NCBI GenBank assembly: GCA_965219915.1
Contig: OZ244794.1
Span: 2,418,001 to 2,482,000, forward strand
Source of the DNA: Bin80 sp965219915
Lineage (GTDB): Bacteria; Bacteroidota; Rhodothermia; Rhodothermales; Bin80
Direction: 5' to 3'
Length of the DNA: 64,000 bases
A program made the translations under genes and the position numbers. Below are positions 36,269 to 45,094 of this stretch, one piece after another (position 1 is the stretch's first letter; every line of letters begins with the position of its first letter). The notes below the pieces were generated by a model that searched no databases, had not been told where the DNA came from, and worked only from the letters and a program-made list of their open reading frames with translations.

Positions 36269-36659
36269 TGCGTCACTGCGCGTATCACTGTAAATCTGTC
36301 CACCTGTTTCGGTCAAAATCTGTCTTTTAGTCGTTAGGTAGACGCAGTGGACACCGGTGCTATTAACATATGAAGGTGTCTGACCTAGTCATCTTATTCG
36401 TTTTGGGAAAGAATTCACCGATCTTTGGCTATCTCGCTTTCGTTAACCAGACAACTCGCGAAAACAATCAACCTCCTATCCCTGTCGGTCGGTTTCTAGT
36501 CTTTATTCCGTCAGAATGTTCCTATACTCCGACTTGATTTATTTCAGCTCAATTCGACGTTTTTCCAATATCAAAGATGAGCAGCATGTTTCTTACCGAT
36601 GTACGAAATAGGTAGATATCAGCAAGAATCTGTTGCGATAGTGGACATCTGCACAACGC
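36269..36659. other. Non-coding region upstream of the ABC transporter operon
   Basis: These 391 bases are bounded by the ABC ATPase start and the end of the ACT-domain gene. It is A/T-richer than its surroundings. I see no gene, no clear terminator and no certain promoter. Confidence 0.4.
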
Positions 36660-37061
36660 TTATTCTTTCGATAAAGCCCCTTCGGGGTAGCCCTTGGAAA
36701 CTACCTCGTGGCCTGCATTTTGGAGCGCTATACGTGCTGCCGTCTGATTGCGTGTCAAAAGGTAGTCGGTATCGTATGTGGCTACGGCAAGCAGAGGAAT
36801 ATTTGCATCGGACAAAACTGCTGTAAGCTCTGCCAAAATGCCTACGGCATCAAAACTGAACGGACCCTCGCATCCCAATAGGTACCATCCGCGTTCGGCG
36901 CGTTGCGTTAATGGAACGGAGTGTTCTGGACATATCACCGAGAGCTCTCCAGGCGCCCGGGTGATTGAGGTAAAACGACCACGTGTAGCCCAGACAGGTA
37001 TCTCGTCTTCTGGTGAAAGGCGGACGACAGCATAAGGTTCAGGATATTCTATAAGCACCAT
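36660..37061 (-). CDS. ACT domain-containing protein (COG3603-like)
   Basis: The 133-residue product from the ATG at 37061 has an N-terminal domain of short strands (EDEIPVWATRGRFTSITRAPGELSVIC) and a C-terminal ACT half with GPFSFDAVGILAELTAVLSD and NIPLLAVATYDTDYLL. This layout matches the small two-ACT proteins distantly related to CASTOR amino acid sensors. Amino acid binding is expected; the ligand and partner are unknown. Its start shares an A with the gltX stop (TGATG), so it is translationally coupled to gltX. Confidence 0.8.
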   Translation of the reverse strand: MVLIEYPEPYAVVRLSPEDEIPVWATRGRFTSITRAPGELSVICPEHSVPLTQRAERGWYLLGCEGPFSFDAVGILAELTAVLSDANIPLLAVATYDTDYLLTRNQTAARIALQNAGHEVVSKGYPEGALSKE

Positions 37062-38518
37062 CACCCAAGCTTCGTTACTGCATTCCGCAGTCGGCGCACG
37101 CATGTGCGCTGCCCCAGTATTCGAAGTAGCGCAAATAATCCTGGGCCGGCTGTTGTGCCGCTCACAGCAAGTCGAACTGCATGGATAATTCGCCCAGCCC
37201 CAACGTTGCGACTCACAGCTAAATCTCGAAGCTCGAATTCCAGGGCGTCTTCGTTGAACAAAGTAAGTGCATCCAAACGAGTGGAATAGTCACTTACCAG
37301 ACTGGCCGCGTCCGATTTCCATCGCTTCTTGACACCCTTTGGATCAAAAGTAACGGGATCTACGAAGCAATAGGAGAAGTTGGTGGCCAAATCCTTGGCG
37401 TGCTGCAAGCGATCATGGACCAGAAGACAGACCTTCTGTATATAGGCATCCTGTACGGCTATTCCATGCTCTTCCAGAAATGGCCTGACCCGCTCCAGTA
37501 ACGCCTCAATATCCAGACGTCGAAGATGCTGGGCATTGAACCAGCCCAACTTATCCAGATCGAATTTTGCCGGCGCGGAGCCAACCCGCTCAAGCGAAAA
37601 CGTTGACACTAGCTCTTCCAATGTAAATACTTCATCCTCCGTCCCGGGATTCCACCCCAGAAGGGCAAGGAAATTGATTACCGCTTGTGGTTCAAATCCC
37701 ATTGACTGATAATCGCGCACATTGATTGGGATACCCTGCCGCTGTGCACTTCTCTTGGAAAGCTTTCCCCCCGTCGGACTCAGGATCAACGGCAGATGTG
37801 CCATTGCAGGCGGCTGCCATCCAAAGGCCTGATAAAGCAGAATATGCTTAGGAGTGGAAGGAATCCACTCATCGCCCCGGATTACATGAGTGATGGCCAT
37901 GTGATGGTCATCAACCACATTTGCCAGATGATAAGTCGGCATGCCGTCTGACTTGATCAGAACCTGATCGTCGATATTTGCAGAATCTACTTTAACTGCT
38001 CCCTTGATTATGTCGTTAAACTGGATTGTTATGTCCTCAGGAACACGTAGCCTTATGACGTACTCATCACCTGACTCCAGTCGCGTCCTGACCACTTCAT
38101 TTGGATGGGTCAGGCTATTATCCATTTCTAATCGGGTACTTGCGTCGTAGGCTTTGTTGCTTTTTCGCAGTTCTGCAATGGAGTCTGCCGAATCAAAGGC
38201 ATAGTATGCGTGCCCCGAGTCCACCAGCAACTCCGCATATTTGCGATATAAGTTCTGACGCTCTGATTGGCGATAAGGAGCATAGGATCCTCCCAACATT
38301 GGGCTTTCATCTACGTCCAGTCCGCACCACGCCAGGTTCTGAACAATATCGTCCTCTGCATCCGCGACAAAACGAGTGCGATCGGTATCCTCAATACGCA
38401 AAACCAGTTCTCCACCTTGACTGCGAGCAAACAGATAACAGTAAAGGGCAGTCCTAAGGCCACCTATATGCAAAAAACCCGTGGGACTTGGAGCAAACCT
38501 TACGCGAATGACAGACAT
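37061..38518 (-). CDS. gltX: Glutamyl-tRNA synthetase
   Basis: GltX charges tRNA-Glu. The 485-residue class I enzyme begins MSVIRVRFAPSPTGFLHIGG, containing the HIGH-type motif, and carries the KMSKS counterpart GGKLSKRSAQRQG near residue 245, then the helical anticodon-binding domain. I use the ATG at 38518, which gives the usual four-residue lead; the frame opens five codons earlier. With glnS also present, this organism charges Gln directly, so this enzyme is expected to be discriminating. Confidence 0.96.
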   Translation of the reverse strand: MSVIRVRFAPSPTGFLHIGGLRTALYCYLFARSQGGELVLRIEDTDRTRFVADAEDDIVQNLAWCGLDVDESPMLGGSYAPYRQSERQNLYRKYAELLVDSGHAYYAFDSADSIAELRKSNKAYDASTRLEMDNSLTHPNEVVRTRLESGDEYVIRLRVPEDITIQFNDIIKGAVKVDSANIDDQVLIKSDGMPTYHLANVVDDHHMAITHVIRGDEWIPSTPKHILLYQAFGWQPPAMAHLPLILSPTGGKLSKRSAQRQGIPINVRDYQSMGFEPQAVINFLALLGWNPGTEDEVFTLEELVSTFSLERVGSAPAKFDLDKLGWFNAQHLRRLDIEALLERVRPFLEEHGIAVQDAYIQKVCLLVHDRLQHAKDLATNFSYCFVDPVTFDPKGVKKRWKSDAASLVSDYSTRLDALTLFNEDALEFELRDLAVSRNVGAGRIIHAVRLAVSGTTAGPGLFALLRILGQRTCVRRLRNAVTKLG

Positions 38519-38639
38519 TCTCGGTATATACAATGAAATGACCCGCTAGAACCCACCAGAACCCAAATTGGATTCATGGGGAACTGTTGCGGTTAACTGT
38601 GGTGCAATCGACCTTTCTTCAAAACCCCCGAGTATACCT

Positions 38640-40637
38640 ATGAAAACAGCACGCTGCATTGCATTGATTGCAGCAATGCTCTCAACTCCTATTGTATTTG
38701 CGCAGGACATCGTAGTGGCAGAAATTGATGGTGAAGCTTTTACCTTGGCTGATTTCGAGCGTGAGTACGCCAAAACTGTCGGGAGCGCAGAGGTTGCAGG
38801 TCAAGATTCATTGCAGGCATACACCGACTTCTTGAGACGTTATGTCAACTTCCTCATTAAACTCAAAGAGGCGAAGAGCGCTGGTTATTTTGATGATCCT
38901 GGTATTCGGTCCGAAATCAACGAGTATCGTGCATCCTTCGCCAAACCCTATCTGATAGACCATGAGATCGTTACTCCCATAGTAGAGGATCTCTACGAAA
39001 AGCGTAAACATTTCGTTCACGCCAGTCACATAATGATCGTTTTACCCCAAGGGGCTTCGCCTGCAGATACTCTTATAGCATGGGACAAGATCATGGCATT
39101 GCGAGACTCGCTGGCTCAGGGCGTGCCTTTTGGTGACCTCGCATTCCGTCAGTCAGAGGATCGGGCAGCTTCCAGCGAAAATTCAGTACGGGGTTTCAGG
39201 GGAGACCTCGGGCCTTTCAGCGCTGGCGAGATGATCAAACCGTTTGAAGACGCCGCTTACGGCACTCCAGTCGGCGAGATATCGGACGTGGTCAGAAGCG
39301 CTTATGGTTATCACCTAATCAAGGTCCACGGCCGCGAGGATGCCAAGCCGAATCATCATGTGTCACACATCATGCTTCGATTTCCCGAAGAGACTCCCTC
39401 TGATTCAGCAAAGGTTCGTGCCAAAATGGACAGCCTGAAGGCCTTGCTTGACGGAGGAGCGTCATTTGATGACCTGGCAAGGGCAAATTCAGACGATCGC
39501 GGCAGCGCCCCACGTGGAGGATCCCTCCAGCCGGCAATCTCATACCATGACCCTAACTGGGATAAAAGTTTCCATGATGCCGCATTTGCCTTGGAAGAGA
39601 TTGGTCAGATGTCCGATGTGATTGAATCTCAATATGGACTGCACATCATTAGGCTAGACCAGGTTGATTCATTTGGAACACTAGATGAAATGTATGATGA
39701 GCTTGCAAATATGGCCCGAGCTCTCCCTCGTATGCGAGAGGCAGAGACGGCATTAGCAGGGTCATCAAGAGAGCTCTACACAATCTCCGTCGATACGCTG
39801 TTGGTGTCCAGGCTGCTTGGTGGAGTTCAGAGAGACTCGGTACAGCAATATCTGGGGGAATTGGCAGCAATTGACTCTGTAGGAGCCATGCCTCTGGTTA
39901 CACTTGCAGATTCGTCGTATTCCCTCAAACAGTTTGCAAACTTTGCGGCCCGACAGACTAATACCGTTGGCTATGGTCCAACTGCATTTACGCAATCCTT
40001 GATTTATGTGGATGCATTCCTTAACGATAAAGCACTCGCGTACCGCGCGTTTGAACTCGAGAAATCCGACCAAGGGTTTAGAGAGATCATGCAAAACTTT
40101 GAGGAAGGACTCACGATATTCAAAATCATGGAGGATTCGGTCTGGAATGCATCCTCGGCGGATACCCTGCGTCTGCTGAATCACTATAACGCTAACATTG
40201 AACGGTATCAATGGCCGGAAAGATATCGTCTCTTGGAGATCTCAGGAGCAGTTGACTCGGTACTGATTGAAGCTGTTGACTGGCTGGATGAAGGCAGAAC
40301 CTGGACAGATTTGGTCGAAAAAATTGCCTCTGATTCAACCTGGAATTTGCAACTGGATACGGTGCTTGTCCCCGGGCTTACCAACAGTGTTTATGATCGG
40401 GCCTTAAACCTGTCCACCGGAGAACATACCAGTATAGTCTCAGCACACAATCGTCGACTTGTGCTTTTTATGGATGGAAGTGAACCTCCACGCCCCAAGA
40501 CATTTGAGGAAGCCCGTACAGAGGTCATGGCCGATATTCAGATTGAGCTTGAGCAAAACCTTCACATGAGATTGCGCTCGAAATACCGTGTTAAAACATT
40601 CCCGGATCGTTTAGCTACGGCGTACCAGCGTTTATGA
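38640..40637 (+). CDS. Periplasmic PpiC-type peptidyl-prolyl isomerase with two parvulin domains
   Basis: The ATG at 38640 starts a signal peptide MKTARCIALIAAMLSTPIVF ending near Ala-Gln. A SurA-like N-terminal helical part is followed by two tandem parvulin domains at about residues 125-235 (HASHIMIVLP to YGYHLIKVHGRED) and 240-345 (HVSHIMLRFPEET to YGLHIIRLDQVDS), then a 310-residue C-terminal helical region with another chaperone-like module. It should assist folding of outer-membrane or secreted proteins. The stop overlaps the next gene as ATGA, so it heads a three-gene chaperone operon. Confidence 0.9.
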   Translation: MKTARCIALIAAMLSTPIVFAQDIVVAEIDGEAFTLADFEREYAKTVGSAEVAGQDSLQAYTDFLRRYVNFLIKLKEAKSAGYFDDPGIRSEINEYRASFAKPYLIDHEIVTPIVEDLYEKRKHFVHASHIMIVLPQGASPADTLIAWDKIMALRDSLAQGVPFGDLAFRQSEDRAASSENSVRGFRGDLGPFSAGEMIKPFEDAAYGTPVGEISDVVRSAYGYHLIKVHGREDAKPNHHVSHIMLRFPEETPSDSAKVRAKMDSLKALLDGGASFDDLARANSDDRGSAPRGGSLQPAISYHDPNWDKSFHDAAFALEEIGQMSDVIESQYGLHIIRLDQVDSFGTLDEMYDELANMARALPRMREAETALAGSSRELYTISVDTLLVSRLLGGVQRDSVQQYLGELAAIDSVGAMPLVTLADSSYSLKQFANFAARQTNTVGYGPTAFTQSLIYVDAFLNDKALAYRAFELEKSDQGFREIMQNFEEGLTIFKIMEDSVWNASSADTLRLLNHYNANIERYQWPERYRLLEISGAVDSVLIEAVDWLDEGRTWTDLVEKIASDSTWNLQLDTVLVPGLTNSVYDRALNLSTGEHTSIVSAHNRRLVLFMDGSEPPRPKTFEEARTEVMADIQIELEQNLHMRLRSKYRVKTFPDRLATAYQRL

Positions 40638-41482
40638 GAAACCGGCTTAGGGCCTGCGTCCTGCTTTTGTTTGCCACCGCTGCATGCCAACAATTGGATC
40701 CGCCCGATGACTTCGTTGCCAGGGTAGGTGACACTTACCTATTACAAGCGGATATCGACGCCCGAATGGCCGGCCTGACCACTGGTTCGGACACCAGCAA
40801 CACGCGTCACTTGATCATCGATCAATGGATCACCGATGAGCTTCTGTACCAGGAAGCGTCACGACTGCAGTTGTCTGCCCGAGAGGATATAAAAGCCCGC
40901 CTGAACGAAAGTGCCCGCGCCGTCCTCATTGAAGCGCTCATCTCTGAATATCAGAACCAGGTTACCGATGAAGTTCCCCAATCCGAAATAGTGGACTACT
41001 ACGAGCGTAACAAGGAGTATTTGCGTCTACTTGAACCATTCGTGCATATCCGCTATCTCGTCAATCCAAACCTGGACTCTCTCAGACTGGCCAGAAGCAT
41101 TCTCTTGCAAACCCCGGATTCAATCGCAGATTCTGTCTTTACAGGGTTGATTGACCGGTTTGACGTCTCATCAGCGGATCAGCATGCTCTGAATGAGAAT
41201 TACTTTCCCGAAGCCAAACTCTTTAACAGTCAACCTGAGGTTCGAGCGCTCCTGCAACGGACCTCAGAGAGGACGCAGCCCCAGATAATAGGGGTTGATG
41301 ATGAATATCATTTTCTGCAGGTGGTAGATCGCGTACCCGCGGGCACGATTCCAGAATTACCCTGGGTCAAAGATATCGTACAGCAACAGTTGGTCATTCA
41401 TATCAGGAAACAGAACTACGCGCGCAGCGTTCAGGCCCTGCGCGCACAGGCCGAGTCCAGCGAGGATATAGAAATCAGGTGA
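40634..41482 (+). CDS. SurA-like periplasmic lipoprotein without parvulin domain
   Basis: The 282-residue product begins with a lipoprotein signal (MRNRLRACVLLLFATAACQQ, lipobox TAAC) and then FVARVGDTYLLQADIDARMAG, typical of the SurA N-terminal chaperone fold. It continues with long helices (ITDELLYQEASRLQLSA). The parvulin signature H-I-x-(F/V) block with the Gly-rich loop is missing, so isomerase activity is unlikely. It probably acts as a membrane-tethered chaperone together with its neighbours. Confidence 0.78.
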   Translation: MRNRLRACVLLLFATAACQQLDPPDDFVARVGDTYLLQADIDARMAGLTTGSDTSNTRHLIIDQWITDELLYQEASRLQLSAREDIKARLNESARAVLIEALISEYQNQVTDEVPQSEIVDYYERNKEYLRLLEPFVHIRYLVNPNLDSLRLARSILLQTPDSIADSVFTGLIDRFDVSSADQHALNENYFPEAKLFNSQPEVRALLQRTSERTQPQIIGVDDEYHFLQVVDRVPAGTIPELPWVKDIVQQQLVIHIRKQNYARSVQALRAQAESSEDIEIR

Positions 41483-41587
41483 TGGTGAGGATGCAATTCT
41501 TTATTCCGTGCCCGGCGGCGTTCACTAATTGTCGCATGCCATCCGTTATAGCAGTGTTCACTGTCCGCCTCCATTGCAGCTCCTCGC

Positions 41588-42964
41588 ATGCCTCAAAATA
41601 TTAGGTTCGCCCGACCATTCGCCCTAATCGTCTTGTTGACCTTGCCCTGTTATCAAGGTCTGGCACAGGGGACCGTTGTAGATGAAATCGTTGCCATTGT
41701 CGGAGAGAACAAGATCATCCTGAAATCGGAGGTTGATGGTTTTGTAACCAGCGTTTTACAGCAACAGGAATTGGAATACAGTGACGATATTTGGTATCAA
41801 ACCCTCCAGCAGCTGATAGATCAGTCTGTACTCGCCGAACATGCGCGACGGGATACAAACATTGTTGTTACCGAGGATCAGGTAGATCAGGCGCTGAATC
41901 AACGTATTAACGTTATGATCCAGCAATTGGGTAGCCAAGTTAGGCTGGAAGAGCTTTATGGCCAAAGCCTCGTTCAGATCCGGGCCGATCTACGGGACCA
42001 GATTCGAGATCAGATTCTTTCAGATCAGTTTCAAAGCACAAAAATGCGGAGCCTTCGGATTACTCCGACTGAGGTCAGAGAATGGTTCGCGCAATTCCCG
42101 ACTGATTCCCTTCCCGTGCTCCCCCCTATTGTGCGCGTTTCGCATGTGGTGAAGTATCCGGAAATTCTGCCCGAGGCGGAGCAGGAAGCACTCGAAATTA
42201 TTGGAGTAATACGAGATTCAATCGTTACCGGCGTAAGTACACTTGAAAGCCTGGCTCGGAAGTACTCAGAGGATGTTGGATCTGCTCAGACTGGCGGGCG
42301 ATACGAGAGTATGGCTTTGGGGGATCTGGTCCCCGAATTCGCTGCCATCGCCGCAAGAATTGATCCGGGCGAGCTTTCCCAACCATTCAAGAGCCCTTTT
42401 GGCTTCCATATTCTTCGTGTCAATGAGCGGGTGGGCGATGTGGTTGATTTCAGTCATATTCTTATTAATATTGACCGATCAAGGTCAGATCCCACTAACG
42501 CTATCTCAGAGCTTACCGTGCTCCGCGATTCGATCCTAACATACAATATTCCGTTTGAGCTTATTGCAAGGCGGCATTCAGAGGAAGAGATATCTGCCGA
42601 GATTGGAGGACGTGTAATGGATCCCTCTACGGGCGATAGAGATCTTTTCGTAGATGTTCTTGGGGCTGACTGGAAAGCGACCACCGACACTTTGGATATT
42701 GGAGAGATCAGTCAACCAGCAGAAGTTACGCTACTGGATGGGAATCAGGCCTGGCACATCGTACTTCTTCAGCGCAAGGTTCCCACGCACCGCGTTGACA
42801 TAGAAACCGACTATGCCCGTATAGAGAGCTTGGCATTGGAAACCAAGCGCGCAGAAGAAATGCGTCGCTGGTTAGATCTCCTGAGAGAGGACGTGTTTGT
42901 TGAATTGCATGGCACTGCCTCTGACATGAGTTCAAAATTTGATAGCACTACAGCTAGTAACTAA
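41588..42964 (+). CDS. surA: SurA-type periplasmic chaperone / peptidyl-prolyl isomerase
   Basis: The protein has an N-terminal signal peptide ending near QGLAQG, a SurA N-terminal domain (VVDEIVAIVGENKIILKSEVD), then two parvulin domains, the first at about residues 175-280 (VSHVVKYPEILP to FGFHILRVNERVG) and the second from about 285 (FSHILINIDRSR). The 458-residue size and layout match SurA, which escorts outer-membrane proteins through the periplasm. It is 105 bases after the lipoprotein gene and 6 bases before moxR. Of the three it fits classical SurA best. Confidence 0.9.
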   Translation: MPQNIRFARPFALIVLLTLPCYQGLAQGTVVDEIVAIVGENKIILKSEVDGFVTSVLQQQELEYSDDIWYQTLQQLIDQSVLAEHARRDTNIVVTEDQVDQALNQRINVMIQQLGSQVRLEELYGQSLVQIRADLRDQIRDQILSDQFQSTKMRSLRITPTEVREWFAQFPTDSLPVLPPIVRVSHVVKYPEILPEAEQEALEIIGVIRDSIVTGVSTLESLARKYSEDVGSAQTGGRYESMALGDLVPEFAAIAARIDPGELSQPFKSPFGFHILRVNERVGDVVDFSHILINIDRSRSDPTNAISELTVLRDSILTYNIPFELIARRHSEEEISAEIGGRVMDPSTGDRDLFVDVLGADWKATTDTLDIGEISQPAEVTLLDGNQAWHIVLLQRKVPTHRVDIETDYARIESLALETKRAEEMRRWLDLLREDVFVELHGTASDMSSKFDSTTASN

Positions 42965-42970
42965 CAATTC

Positions 42971-43993
42971 ATGGCAAGAGCAGTCAGCATAGGGGATCCG
43001 CAACCCGAAGAAGCTTACCCTGCACTCGCAGAGGCCTTACCGACAGCGTGCAAGCGTCTGGAGAGAGAGATTTCGAAAGTCATTGTCGGACAGAAAGAGA
43101 TCATACGGGATGTGTTGGTGTGCCTATTGGCGCGAGGGCATGTTTTACTCATTGGTGTACCTGGCCTTGCAAAGACGCTTCTCATCCGCACACTTGCAAA
43201 AGCGTTGAAGCTCGATTTTACAAGGATTCAGTTCACCCCTGATTTGATGCCCGGTGACATAACAGGCACCGAGATCATTGAGGAAGATCGCCGGACAGGC
43301 AAGCGTGTATTCCGGTTTGTAAAGGGGCCTATTTTTGCCAATGTTGTATTGGCAGACGAAGTGAACCGCACGCCCCCAAAAACCCAGGCCGCACTCCTGG
43401 AGGCCATGCAAGAACACCGCGTAACCGCTGGTGGAACCACTTTCTCGCTTGATGAACCGTTCTTTGTTCTGGCCACACAGAACCCCATTGAACAAGAAGG
43501 TACGTACCCGCTGCCCGAGGCTCAACTCGATCGGTTTATGCTGAATCTTTGGCTCGACTACCCCTCCTTTGACCAGGAAGTGGAAGTGGTGCGCTCAACA
43601 ACAGCAGCCCAAGCTACGATTGTTCAGCCTGCAATGTCCCAATCTGAGTTGCTGAACTACCAGGACCTCGTTCGCCAGCTTCCGGTTGCTAACAATGTGA
43701 TTGAGTATGCTGTGCGTCTGGTCACAAATACTCGCCCCAATCGCGAAGATGCTCCTGACTTTGTTAACAATTACATCGCTTATGGAGCGGGTCCGAGAGC
43801 TTCGCAGTATCTGATTCTGGGGGCAAAAGCATTGGCTGCTATGGATGGCAGGCTGACTCCGCTTATTAGCGATGTCCAGGCATTGGCCATCGCAGTACTG
43901 CGCCATCGAGTCATTGCCAATTTTAACGCTGAGGCCGACGGCGTTACGGTTACTGATCTTGTTGATCGTCTGCTCGATACGATCACTGTGTGA
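42971..43993 (+). CDS. MoxR-family AAA+ ATPase
   Basis: The 340-residue protein has Walker A GVPGLAKTLLIRTLA, VVLADEVNRTPPKTQAALLE (Walker B and sensor region), and LATQNPIEQEGTYPLPEAQLDRF with the sensor/Arg-finger segment, as in the MRP/APE2220 branches of MoxR. These ATPases act as chaperones for metal-cofactor or VWA/DUF58 partner proteins. Here no DUF58 or VWA gene follows; the next gene is a transporter. It is 6 bases after surA, so it is likely part of that envelope operon. Confidence 0.92.
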   Translation: MARAVSIGDPQPEEAYPALAEALPTACKRLEREISKVIVGQKEIIRDVLVCLLARGHVLLIGVPGLAKTLLIRTLAKALKLDFTRIQFTPDLMPGDITGTEIIEEDRRTGKRVFRFVKGPIFANVVLADEVNRTPPKTQAALLEAMQEHRVTAGGTTFSLDEPFFVLATQNPIEQEGTYPLPEAQLDRFMLNLWLDYPSFDQEVEVVRSTTAAQATIVQPAMSQSELLNYQDLVRQLPVANNVIEYAVRLVTNTRPNREDAPDFVNNYIAYGAGPRASQYLILGAKALAAMDGRLTPLISDVQALAIAVLRHRVIANFNAEADGVTVTDLVDRLLDTITV

Positions 43994-44158
43994 GCATCTG
44001 AAAAGCTCCACACACCTCTCTCATGCGCTCGGACCACTCTGAACCACGGCGAACACCAATAGTGATAACGATGGCTAACCGGTCAAATGTGACTGCCCGC
44101 ACACGAGAATTGACCCTTTCCGGGCGATGTGTGTGGAATACATCTTTATCGCTCTAAT

Positions 44159-45094
44159 ATGCGATTCATTAGGGTGCCGGCTAGTCAGCGGGCCATCTGG
44201 ATTCCGGTCGGGATCCGATACATGATCGTGGCCGTGTTCTTCTTCAGCCTCATGTCTTTGATGGCAAAGCTCGTTGCCCCAACCATACCAACGGGGCAGA
44301 TCGTTCTTTTCAGGAGCGGAGTCGGAGCAATATTAGGCTACTGGTGGGTACGTATAGTCGGCATCCCTCTGTGGGGGGTCAACAAGAAGTTATTGATCTT
44401 TCGGGGTCTTACAGGATTTGGCGCATTGATGTGCTTCTTTTGGACGCTCATTACGCTCCCACTGGCAGAAGCAACGGTACTCTTCTACACCTCCCCCTGC
44501 ATTGCGGCTGTAATTGCAGCAATCCTGCTTCGGGAGCCTCTGTCCGTGCCTACAATTACCGGATTACTTGCCTGTATAATTGGCGTCATATGTGTGGTAC
44601 AGCCCGAGTTTATTTTTAGTGGTGTTGCAAATGAGCAGCATCTACCCTCCGTTGCAGTGGGTCTTCTGGGGGCACTCCTGGCTGCACTTGCCTTTGTTAG
44701 CGTGCGTAAACTGCGTCGAACAGACCATGCCTCGGTAATCGTTTTCTATTTCTCCTTCGTATCCACCTTTGCCTGCATCCCGTTCGTAGTTGTTGACGTA
44801 GCCGCCCCTTCTCCGGTCGAGTTATTGATGTTAATCGGTATAGGCGTGGCCACACATATAGCCCAGATCTTTCTCACTCGCAGTCTACATCGGGAACGGA
44901 CAGCAAAAGCAATGGGGATCAGCTATGTTCAGATTTTGTTCGCCGCAGGTTGGGGAATACTGATCTTTGGAGATTTCCCCAACGTGCTATCCGTGATTGG
45001 TATGATTCTGGTTGCCGCAGGCAGCATCACGGCAGCGGCACATCGTTACCCTCCTAAACATCTAGGTCCTCCGCCAAATACGCATTCTCCATAA
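44159..45094 (+). CDS. DMT/EamA-family membrane transporter
   Basis: The 311-residue protein from the ATG at 44159 has about ten hydrophobic segments in two EamA repeats, with typical boundaries such as FRSGVGAILGYWWVRIVG, LPLAEATVLFYTSPCIAAV and, in the second half, MGISYVQILFAAGWGILIF. It is probably an exporter of a small metabolite; substrates vary widely in this family. A GTG start 30 bases upstream is possible. The 3' end overlaps the convergent parE gene by 41 bases. Confidence 0.87.
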   Translation: MRFIRVPASQRAIWIPVGIRYMIVAVFFFSLMSLMAKLVAPTIPTGQIVLFRSGVGAILGYWWVRIVGIPLWGVNKKLLIFRGLTGFGALMCFFWTLITLPLAEATVLFYTSPCIAAVIAAILLREPLSVPTITGLLACIIGVICVVQPEFIFSGVANEQHLPSVAVGLLGALLAALAFVSVRKLRRTDHASVIVFYFSFVSTFACIPFVVVDVAAPSPVELLMLIGIGVATHIAQIFLTRSLHRERTAKAMGISYVQILFAAGWGILIFGDFPNVLSVIGMILVAAGSITAAAHRYPPKHLGPPPNTHSP

